Below are positions 13,601-24,249 of a stretch of DNA of 64,000 nucleotides, piece by piece. How positions within the stretch are numbered: the stretch's first letter is position 1; every line of letters starts with the position of its first letter. A program made the position numbers and the translations under genes. The stretch covers positions 7,378,001 through 7,442,000 of the forward strand of contig CM114275.1 of NCBI GenBank assembly GCA_050084515.1, given 5' to 3'. This stretch comes from Blasia pusilla. Its lineage: Eukaryota > Marchantiophyta > Marchantiopsida > Blasiales. Below the pieces are notes generated by a model, which was not told the origin of the DNA, ran no database searches, and was given only the letters and a program-made list of their open reading frames with translations.

Positions 13601-14215
13601 GAGAGGGATAGGGGCATGCAAGCAAGCAGTGTCCTTGACTCTGAAAGTCATGTCTCACAAAATAAAAGGAGCTCACACTCAAGTGTGTGCTGCTCCTCTG
13701 GAAACTGTGGCCAAGAAACTTTAGATGTAGGTGATTGTTGTGAAAGGATGCATGCAAACCTGGTTGGATATGAGAAATACAGGGAGGGAAGAGATGCCGG
13801 CTTGAAAGATGAGGTACATTTTCGGAGTAGCAATGTGAGTCCACAAGAAAATGAGGGTTTTGAAGGAAGAAACCATCAGCACCAGCAAGGGACTCAAACT
13901 ATGCCATATCCTAATGCAACCATCTCTGCAAAAAGGGGGATGACATACTCTAGTAGCCCTGGAGGTATTAAGAACTTAGAAGGTGGAGGGAGTGTACTAC
14001 GATATGCACTTCAGCTTCGTTTCATGTGTCCATCTCTCAAAAGTTCTTCAAGGGAGAAGAACTCCGGAATGCCTGGTGACGGGACCGAGATCTCTAAAGT
14101 ACCTCCATCTGGGGCGAACAATGGGACTGAAATGAGGGATGAGCGACGCTTCTACATTTATGGGGATCTACGTGTTGTCTTTCCCCAGAGGCATTCTGAT
14201 GCTGATGAGGGCAAG
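10690..14215 (+). CDS. ATOS (FAM214-type) family protein, 3' end unresolved
   Basis: Four phase-compatible exons are readable: 10690-12120, 12450-12695, 13205-13285 and 13406-14215 (856 codons so far). The start opens [10 protein letters not shown]. Residues 1-460 are Ser/Gly/Pro-rich and probably disordered. The exon 1 end, with [12 protein letters not shown], is the conserved Atos N-terminal block (DUF4210). Exons 2-3 carry [25 protein letters not shown] and [10 protein letters not shown]. Exon 4 begins TFLRHKV. Its end carries [12 protein letters not shown] and [17 protein letters not shown], which belong to the C-terminal Chromosome_seg/Atos domain. The family is conserved from animals to plants; its animal members are linked to transcription control, and the plant role is unclear. 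The last exon(s) after the GT at 14216 were not found with confidence: a frame beginning VFRDLIQ near 14273 is possible but unsupported. Confidence 0.85.
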
Positions 14216-16740
14216 GTATGAAGCACTTAACTATGCTAAGGATCGTTAATGTTTATTGGTCATGTCTTGCAGGTATTCAGAGATTTAATTCAGGTTACAT
14301 GCCTTGCTCTTGTTGCCTTGTTTTGATTTTATTTGTTAGTTTTTCTTCCGTTGGGCAGAGGAGTAGGGTGGAATTTCAACACTGATGGGCAGAGCTGTAC
14401 ACATTTACTGCCCCATCAGGCAACCCACCTATTAGTGTGTTACATGGCTCTTGTCCTGAATTTTTTGAGAGGCTGTCATTTCCTGTGTGTGTTCCTGGCT
14501 TGGTTTGGATAGGTCCGAGTTTTTCCTGGTAGAAGTTACAAGGGATAGGATGAGACTTATGAAATGTCTATCATGCACGTTTTAGTCTTTCAGAGAGAGA
14601 AGTCAGGTCACTGTTGTCCTGTTCTGTCCTTCCATCATTATTCACGGGGTGCCTAGCAGTAACTTAGTGTATTTCTCCTGCTTTCACTTCACTGGGAGCT
14701 CCTTGGTGAAAGCAAGTAGATCTCTTTCTCAAGGTTTTGTGAACGGGTACATTTGGGTCATCTTGCTGTGTGGTTTCATGTCTGAGTTGCGGTTTATAAA
14801 ATTGGTTTCTTGGGGCTCGGTTCATTGCTTCATGCTCATTTATATCATGGTAAAAAATTATACTAAGGACAAACTCCCTGACAACATGAGAGACAGACTG
14901 TTTCTATTTTTGTGTATTCATGACAGTCACGTGAATTCATATGTCAAGTTATTTAGCAGTTTGTCTTGCCCTGCCTACCTTTGACCATACGTCTCCCATA
15001 AGATTCAGGATTAGTTTTAGCATGAAGGCGTATACTGGAGTTGTGGGGATTGGAAATACCTCCTGGTTATGATGAAGATATGGATGGGTATCTGAAAATA
15101 CTCTTTTTTAGTCATGGGCTTGTCTGGAAGTGTAGTTTCATGTGGACCAAAATTTGAACTCTTGATATTTATGAGCGGGTATGGGCAATCGGGGTTTAGC
15201 TTGTTCTGATCCGTGGCGGACCACTGTTGTACAATGCCAGTGATTGTTCGTTGGGTCAGTCAAGTAGTGATACCTCGCTCGTTATGCTCACAGACAATAT
15301 CTAGTCCTGAAGAATTATGTGCTGCTGCAGTCACATCAGCCACGAGAGAAAACTATGTATTGTAATTTTGAGTTCTGGGTCCTCATTCTCTGGGTGAGGT
15401 TCCCTGTATGATCATGTGAATAATTTGTGGACGTGTGTGGGGATGCCATGTGGTTTTTGTTGCAATTCTATCACCGCCAGACTAGCTGAGAGTGATAACT
15501 GAATTCGAGATTGCCAACGCATTGAACTTGTTCAACTAGACCTGCAAGGCAACGAGGAGGTTGATTTCTCCCCAATGACAGTGAATGCAACTCACTTCAC
15601 TGTCGTGAAATGCGTCTCTTGGACATGGTGCAAGTTCTGCGGTTTTGTTCAAAATAGATGAAATGTCCCTTATAATATTCATTCACTTGTGTTGTATACA
15701 TTGGGTCGAAGGTTATTGATGTCATTTTGCGTTGGGCATTGGTCAATGTGGCAGCTGCAAGTGGAGTACGATTTTCCAGCAGATCCCAAGTACTTTGAGT
15801 ACAGCTGCTAGCTTTTTTCTAAAAGCTACTCACTTCCATCAAGCTTCCTTAGGGCACCTGTCATCTAGCCACAAACAGCCGTCGTTCACTATTTGTGAGG
15901 CACATGCACTTGCAGCTTGCTTTTAGGTGCCCTGGTCTATTTCTTTGAATGTACATAATTTGTGTAATCACTTGATTCTATTTTCCTTGCCTCTTGGCAA
16001 TCAGCATCCATCTTCTGAATGAATGAGAAGCCTTGTTTACTCTGACGAGGAAGGAAGGTAAAGTAGAATCACTGCACTTAATATACCAATGCATGAAATG
16101 TGAGTTGGAACTGTGGTCATCTTGGGCAACATCGGCGTCAGAGCAGCATGACAGATCTGGGAACGGCATTGAAAGGAATTGGATCAAACTTGGAGACATG
16201 CCACGACTCACTAGATGCAGTCGATGCCCCTTGTAGACTTATGGGGAAAGTCTCATAGATCAGGTGAGAAGTGGTCATCTCCTCAGCTAGCACAGTAGGA
16301 GAGGGCGAAGGACAAATCAACTCAGATGGGTGTTGTGTGTTTGCCCTCTCAAATCTCCGTGGCTCACCTACTTTGCTGGCGATCAGTCTGGGATCTCTGC
16401 CCACAGGAAAGGATGGCAGCTGAGCTCTCTCAAACCCTGATCTTTCGTGTAGAAACCTATGAATACGAAAGATCCAACAATGCCTCAAAAGCAAGCTCCA
16501 CATTAGTTCACTCCTCCAAAGTCGGAACGATGCGCAGTTTCCATTAAGTGTCCAAAACAATTCATGTCAATAAGTGGAAATGATTACATTTGGGTTACCT
16601 CAAGAAAAATTGAGAGCGTTGCAGTCCCTTGGCAGATCTCACCTATGCCCATATTGAAAGTCATGTTTTGTTTACATAGTGCCATGAACGGAGTTGATTT
16701 GAAAAATGCATTGAAGTAATGAGAAAGGATCTCTATCCAA
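14216..16740. other. 3' part of the ATOS locus or spacer, no exon assigned
   Basis: The remaining C-terminal exon of the ATOS gene and its 3' UTR should fall here, but I could not identify a homologous exon. Open frames on both strands (for example the minus frame at 16138-16560) show no domain and no splice-phase partner. Confidence 0.4.
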
Positions 16741-17090
16741 ACGTCTATAAATTTAGACATGCATGAACATGTGTGTTAGCTACCTTAGGGTTTTAGCCTA
16801 AGTGTGTTCGCAATTTTTGTAAGTGATCTTAACTTATCTGCATCAGCGCAGTCGAGCCTCTCCGTCCCAAGTCCCATTGTCGGAAGGAAGACGAGGACGA
16901 CTTGAATATCCATACTATGATGCGCAACCCCACAAGTAGAATAAGACAAGATATCAACCATAATAAGACAAAATAGTAGCATGTTACTAATTTTTTTTCA
17001 TGCATTCATTTTATAACGAGCTATGGGTTTGAAAAAAAATAAAAATCCTTGGGTAATAATTGTTGTAGGATGTAACCAAATTTTAACCCA

Positions 17091-17340
17091 TTTATGTATG
17101 TGAGGAATGGATTTAAATTTAGTAGTAATTATTATAGGAAGTAGTGGGATTTAATTTGATTGGAAGCGGTTACATTTATGGGGCAGTGGTTTAGTGACGA
17201 TTTTATGTATGTGAAGAGTGGGTTAAAATTTGGGTAGTAATGATTGTAGGAAGTAGTGGGATTTCATTTGATTGGTGGGAGTTATATTAATGGGGGAAGT
17301 GGTTTAGTGGTGATTTTATGTATATGAGGAGTGGGTAAAA
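17091..17340 (+). repeat. about 112-bp tandem repeat, just over two units
   Basis: Units start near 17091, 17203 and 17316 (the last partial). Each contains TTTATGTATGTGA, GGAAGTAGTGGGATTT and GTGGTTTAGTG in the same order with about 15% divergence. The array sits directly upstream of a Helitron 3' terminus, so it is probably internal to that element. Confidence 0.7.
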
Positions 17341-17401
17341 AAAGAATGTCCACTCTTTAAACAAAAAAATTTCTAATAATTTTTTATAATAATACCTCTT
17401 T

Positions 17402-17429
17402 CCGTGCGTAGCATGGGCATGCTAACTAG
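17402..17429 (+). mobile_element. Helitron 3' terminus
   Basis: The hairpin CCGTGCGTAGCATGG is followed by GCATGCTAA and CTAG, with T as the next base. This matches the plant Helitron 3' end (hairpin, then CTRR^T). The 5' TC end was not located. The tandem repeat at 17091-17340 is likely inside the same element. Confidence 0.55.
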
Positions 17430-18583
17430 TGCTTCCAATCGCGAAGTCCAATTTCGGCAGAGTCCGGACTCTCGACCACGGTCACAAATCAGTTTGTGAC
17501 GAATATCGCTTTTCCAAATTGCGAAAGCATAAGAAAACTGGTTCAAGAAAGGATGGTATCTGTGTAAAGCGGTCTACGTCTGGTTTGTGTCGTGACTATC
17601 GTCGTGAACGTTGAGCGCGCCGAGAAAAGACGTCGCGCATGCATGGTCAGGCCTGTCTGGGCCTTGGCCAGAATTAGCGCGGTCACAACAACTTTCGTAT
17701 ACTCCTTCGTTATTTTCTTGTAGCCCGTTCTTGATGGGTGTAAATATGTCGCAGATATTTGGATCCTATGTTCTAATGTTACGAATTTTGTTTAAATCTC
17801 ATGAATCTCATCCGTCGGATCAACCAAGATCCGGAACCATGGAGTTGGATCCTGGCGACGTCGTGACGACCTCGATTGCATGGGACCCAATCCTGAATCG
17901 AAAATTTTGTCATTTTTTCCTTTTTACGACGGCGTGGTTACGAAAATGATAATTTATATGTTAATTGAAGGATGCAGTTTGGCACCTGTCACTAGATTCA
18001 TGTAAAAAAAAAACCTTTGTCGTCTCAAGTGGGGGAAAAGATAAAGAGAGAATAACTTAGGGGTTCTAACTAGTCTATATTAATAGTGTCATTTTATTTA
18101 CAAACAATTTTTTTAATATTTAGTAACTAAGATCTTTAGAGTCTAAGTCAATATTTGAAATTGATTTTAAAAAAATTGTCGCATATATTTAAACCTGTAT
18201 GCAACCCTAGTTTTGGGTTTTTTAAAACCAAAATCCAATATATACTTACAAGGCTTGGAGTTGCTAATACGGCGTGGAGAATAGAGCTAACACAACATAG
18301 AGAGTACGAATACGGGAGAATAACATGGCATGGCGAACATAAGTTAGAGCCACGGAAGTAACACGGGGAACAGAAAAATTACTAATATGAAAAAAATTAA
18401 ATTAATACTAACACGGAGTGAGTCCGAATGTTTTTATTATGGCTCACATCTCTATTCTCATCCAATTCACATTGAGAAGTTACTTGCATAAGAACTTTCA
18501 ATCTACTCCGAATCAACTCCCCCGAAATACCACCAAAAGAATACTTGGAGAACCGATTAATACGGCCTAGTAGTAGTGGCCGT

Positions 18584-18610
18584 AATTACTTATCATATTG
18601 ATAAGTAATT
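18584..18610. repeat. perfect 12-bp palindrome
   Basis: The arms AATTACTTATCA (18584-18595) and TGATAAGTAATT (18599-18610) flank TAT. The region is AT-rich and non-coding, and no function can be read from it. Confidence 0.5.
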
Positions 18611-18699
18611 TAAATATGTGTATCATACGGCACAGACATACACCAATATGAAATATGGATTAATAGGACTTCTCAAAAGGTGGCCGATAAATCCGTTGG

Positions 18700-20150
18700 T
18701 AGCCTCGTTTGACCCTCCTACAACGTTTTCCGTGTGCATGAACTACAACCCAAAGAGGCTTTTTGCTTATATGGGATGAAAATTTCCATTGTGCACTTGA
18801 GCACATACTGGCCATTTCAGCGCGTGCATAATAGGAAAATCATTTTCATCATCTTGATTTCTATGCGTTGCGACACCGTGTATCCATAGGTCAAGGCATT
18901 TACTGATTGCATCGTTTGTAGTGTATGATCAATTTGGGTTTGCTTACGGACGCTTGATGTATCCGAGGAAATTGCGGCCAAATTTCTTTGCAAGTTTGTT
19001 GTCGAAGATGTCTTGTTTGCGACCCGTTATCATTGTTGCCCAATCTAGCCTTCCTTTTTTTTTTTTCAATTTGCAACAATCGGATCTGAATCATTAAGAA
19101 GGTTGCTCAAGTACAAGTAGGATTGGAATCCCAACAATTCAATGTGAGTCTTCTCTACATTCATGCTCTTAGGTCAGATAGAATTGGAAATTAGTTTCTA
19201 CGTGTGGTATAGATTTAAAATCCATCATTTTAAGAATCCATGTTCGTGCCTTGAATCTCAAGATCTGAATCTAAATCATGAACCCTAATCGACCTTTATA
19301 GAAACTAGTATAAGCTCGAGCGATGCAAGGGAGGGTTATATTACTTCCCATAGTATTTCCCATACCTCTAATAATTGCCATTTGAAATCAATTTCGAGCC
19401 ATATTGGTTCTAAAGGCGAGTGATCCATTGGCTGAAAATGTCAAGTGTCAAGAGAAGGAAGAGTTTGCAAAATGAAATGGCACTTTCCAGTAATAATATA
19501 GATTGCAACAACATCAGAATGCAATTGAGGAACTTGAAGGTGATGTGGTACAACTTATCATAAATATTTTAACAAGCCAATGCATAATTATTCTCTCATT
19601 ACGGCTTTCAAGATTCTTATTCATGTGAATTTTTTTTTTTCATACAATCGTAAGGCCTTGCTTTCAAGGATTTCCATGGAGAGTTTAGGTGTCATGTGCA
19701 ACACAATACTCTCACATTTTTAGTTGGAGTGATATACACACTATCCGTCAGAATTATATGGATAGTTTTAGTTGTAGTTTAATCTAAAACTCAAGATCTG
19801 AATCCAACTTATGAACACTAGGTTAAAAGGACACAACGGTCTAAAATTTTGGACAAGCAATAGATCCTCCATGCTGTAGAAGAATTTCTCTAAGCCAAGA
19901 TCTTATATGGGGAGAGTAGTGACTCATATCATATATCATCTAATTTTGACATATGAGATTTGGATCTACTTTATGGACGACAACAATATTCTTGATATAG
20001 ATGACGATCTTTGTGAAAGCGATGATTCTAATAAGGAGGAGTAGGAATCATAAGGAGATCTCTTTAAGTTATACATGTAATGTCTTTTATGGCAAATCGA
20101 CGAGTATCTGTAGGGTGCCTTTGAGGAGGATGAAAGACATTTTTGAATGG
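18700..20150. other. non-coding stretch, nothing assigned
   Basis: No gene or RNA was recognised. The frames are short and AT-rich. Sequence just right of here turns into an LTR-family fragment. Confidence 0.4.
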
Positions 20151-20177
20151 TCAAGAATGACTTGCTAAGGAGTAGGG

Positions 20178-20740
<563 letters not shown>

Positions 20741-20749
20741 AGATGACAT

Positions 20750-22044
20750 GAGTGCGTATCGTATCTTATGTTTATGTCTTTGTATTTGGTGACAACAATG
20801 TATGTTTTTTAGCGATGTGTATACGTACAATTTATATGTCTATTTAAGGGAGCAAATACTTGAATCATCCAGGTAGATTTGCTAAAAGCAATGACTTCAT
20901 TGACACATTTTTTTGAACTTGCCAATTGTATCTCTTTGTCAAATGATACGGATGTGAATTGTAACCTTCCAAATGTTGGTTACACTCATCGAGAACCATC
21001 TACTATTTTATACACCAACATAAATTTTCCACCATCTTGTCTCTATGTAGTTAGTCGTGGCATTTGTTAGGTTTGGTCACGATGGCAAAGGTATATGCTT
21101 ATCGTAGTTTCTCTTATGGTGGGGTATAGACTATATCTTTAGGATCAAAGCCCAATTTCACTAGAAGGTGAATGATTGCATCCATCATTCTTAGAGCCCT
21201 TAATTATAAATTCACATTCCCAAACTTGTAGAACGTGCAAGAGAGTGCAAGCAATGTCCTTATATTTCAGAGATCTCTTAACTTCCAACAAAGTTTGGAC
21301 TTCTACATATGTGGAGTGTAGGGAGCCATGGGAGAGAACATTTCAAGAAGTTCATGGATATCCTCTTTTGGATTCCTTGCTTTGAAAACTTAATCATGAG
21401 TTGAGCTCTATGATCAAATTTAGCTTGTCTGGTCGCCTCATCTTCATCGATTTCTCTCCCTCTCTCGCTTGCTCGCTCGTGCAATACACTTTCTAGGATT
21501 GTTGATCAAAATTTGTCGTTGGACTCCAATAAGGCTGATCTAAATTCTGATTTCTCACTCAGGCTTTCAAAGTAAGCTGTACCAATGTGATTTTCATATT
21601 ATGTGGCTGAATAACAACATTTACCGTAGAACATACACTTTTCGTGGGTGCCCATGCTAATCGTGGGCGCCCAACTAGGGTGTCTACTTGTGGATCTAAT
21701 GTTGGTGGGGACCCAAGCATGGCTCGATGAGAGTAGGATGGCCTATCATGAGGTGCATAGGAGATTCCGCATTTGGCACATTTATCTTCAATTGTGACCA
21801 ACATCATTCTCAACCCGAGTAACATAGAAGAACCTATTTTTCTTCATTTGGGCTAGTTGTGGAGTGCCCACTGAATTTTTTGTTACACCTTGTTTTGGCT
21901 CTTGATTGTCTACGGGCCTAGAAGGAAGTCCACCATCCAAGTTTTTCTGATCAGTTGGTGGATATGGATTTGAAGGCAATTGGAGTCCCATCTCTATCAT
22001 GGTAGAGGGCTAAACATTATGCCTTAGCCCAACAATTGCATGTA
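20750..22044. other. non-coding stretch, nothing assigned
   Basis: No gene recognised. Short frames on both strands lack domains. Confidence 0.4.
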
Positions 22045-22110
22045 TCTATACTATTAAGAGAGGATGGGTTTAGAGAATCCTTCCTCCTATCATTGACACA
22101 TGTCGTTTAA
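22045..22110 (+). mobile_element. probable Helitron 5' terminus
   Basis: TCTATACTATTAAGAGAGG begins at 22045 directly after an A. This is the typical 5' terminal sequence of plant Helitrons and is nearly identical to the 5' end of the complete element at 33931. A clear hairpin plus CTRR end was not found downstream; a weak candidate hairpin is near 22220. The element is therefore truncated or its end has decayed. Confidence 0.45.
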
Positions 22111-23722
22111 GGGTTCTTTTGGTGTTGAGACATGTAGGGAGTTAAGTTAAATGAGGAGGGGAAGGGAGGATAGGAGGCATTGAAATAAAATTTTTTATAT
22201 AAAATTTCGAGAATTGTCACATGTGCGTATGGTAAAACAAATGACAGTTGGAGTCAAACTTTTGCTCTAGAGTAACTTCCACATCTATATCTGAATCGGT
22301 GAGGCCACCTTCTATGGCCATAAGAATCTATGACCTTGCCTTATACAAATCCACTTAGCGGCCAACTTTTTTCTACAAGATATGTGTAGTCAGGATGGTG
22401 GGAAATCCAACATTCCTCAAATGGAACGGCATGATACGAAATGCCTCACTTTTAGTTTGGCTCTTTCCACTTTCATTTTTTTTTCCAGTGCCTTGCAAGG
22501 CACACAAATTCTTAGGATCTTAAAGAGACTCCACTTCATGATCATAATATGCAACACTCAATCTCCATCTCTTTGAGGTACCTCCATGCTGGATGGTTGG
22601 AACCGATTGTCCACTCATGATGCCTCTACTCTTTGCCACAATTTCACTCTCCCGAACTGAGTAATTTTGGAAACATGCTTCTCTAAGCTCAACTAAAAAT
22701 CTTGCATTTGGAGTTGTTTATGGGTGTGCATCAAATCCCTGAGTTCTACGATTGGTCGTTTATCGTGCTGCAATTGAACTTCTGTCAACTCTCTATCTTG
22801 TTGCAATTGAGCTCCAATCTTGTAGCAAATCCGTGTGCTCTCCTTACTCAACATTATGTCCCCAAAGCCTGGATTTGAATGGCTCCCTCCTCAAGTGATG
22901 TTCATTACAATTTGATCTTGAAGTGGACTGGCTGTTAGATCTTGAAAAGGACTTGCTCATGACTGTAAGATTAGCAACCATCGTAGGAGGGGAGGGAGTA
23001 AGAGCATTCAATTGAAAATTATAGAACTATTAGCAATTGATTGAGGGAAAGAGAAATGGAATTTCAACCTGCGTAGGTTCATCTTCTCCAAGCCTATTGT
23101 TCTACACCTCTAGATATTTCTTGGTTAGTTTACCTTGCAACCAAAAAAGTTGAGTAAGAATCGCAATCACATCTCATATACTCCTTTTTAGGAAAATTCA
23201 TTCATGGATACATGGTGGACACACTCACCTTATTCAAATTTGATTCCCACTGTTTACCGTAAGTGACTCACACGGCTGCCAACAAACTAAACACACCTCT
23301 TGCATTAAAATCACGCGAGAAGACAAGCACGAGAGCCTCTCTTGTCCGCGTCTCTTCTTATAACAACTAGCCCTAGTATGAGAGTTTTTCACGTTAAAAA
23401 TTTTTAGAAATTGAAAAGATGAATGGAGAATAACGATGTACATTGTGTAATGATGTTTGCGAGCACTACATAGCTAATGAATTCCAAGCCTTTAGGAGAA
23501 GAAAATAGAAAAGCCCACACAACTATCTTGACGGACAAAAGAAAAAGATTGACGAAGGATTTGTTGCAACGTCCCTCACTAGTGAAGATATATACCAATA
23601 TTGATACATTTTGTTGGAAGACTTCTCATGATGACTTTTCTCACAACCACCTCGAGTTCGAGATCTAATGGGTTGGGGCCTTCTCACGATAACGTCTCAC
23701 TCATCCTAAACTTTTAAATGTC
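22111..23722. other. non-coding stretch, nothing assigned
   Basis: No supported gene. Open frames are under 90 codons and unrecognisable. Confidence 0.4.
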
Positions 23723-23757
23723 ATTAAAAGTGTCCAATCTAATTGGACACTTTTAAT
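23723..23757. repeat. perfect 16-bp inverted repeat
   Basis: ATTAAAAGTGTCCAAT (23723-23738) and ATTGGACACTTTTAAT (23742-23757) pair perfectly around CTA. It is 490 bp downstream of the PsbP-domain gene on the minus strand. It may be a 3'-flank hairpin or a small foldback element. Confidence 0.65.
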
Positions 23758-24249
23758 AATATCCGCGTCCACTATATAATTTGCTCCATAAGGTTTTACT
23801 AAGATGCATTCCATTATCTTATAGCCAATAAGATATTCTTCTAAAATGCGCTCTCCCAATATATGAAAAAAAACCTACTTCAACTTCGAACCCCAAAAGC
23901 TAGAACATCTATGTCACACCAAAAAGGAAAAATAATTTCTTCATTTTCAGTAAAGGTAACATATTAGTAAAGTGTGAAAAAAATTGTAACTACATGGGGT
24001 TAATATATAATCTATGAAAGCAAGAGATTAAAGATGTTAGCCACAATTTCAAATGTTTTTCTTCCTGCCGGAAACATTTTCTTTTTACCCCATTAGCACA
24101 TATCAAACGAAGAAGTATTAAATGAAAAAGTGTGTGCAAAAAGAAAAGTTCTCTCCCTCCCATAATAATACTAATACAGTATGATATGATTACGAGGCAA
24201 CCGTAAAGAAAACTTGATTTTTTGGAAATTGTTTTGAGGCCGGGCATCA

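Noticed and set aside
16138-16560. 140-codon minus-strand frame downstream of the ATOS gene
   Set aside because: No domain, no splice partners and a competing plus-strand frame; left unassigned.
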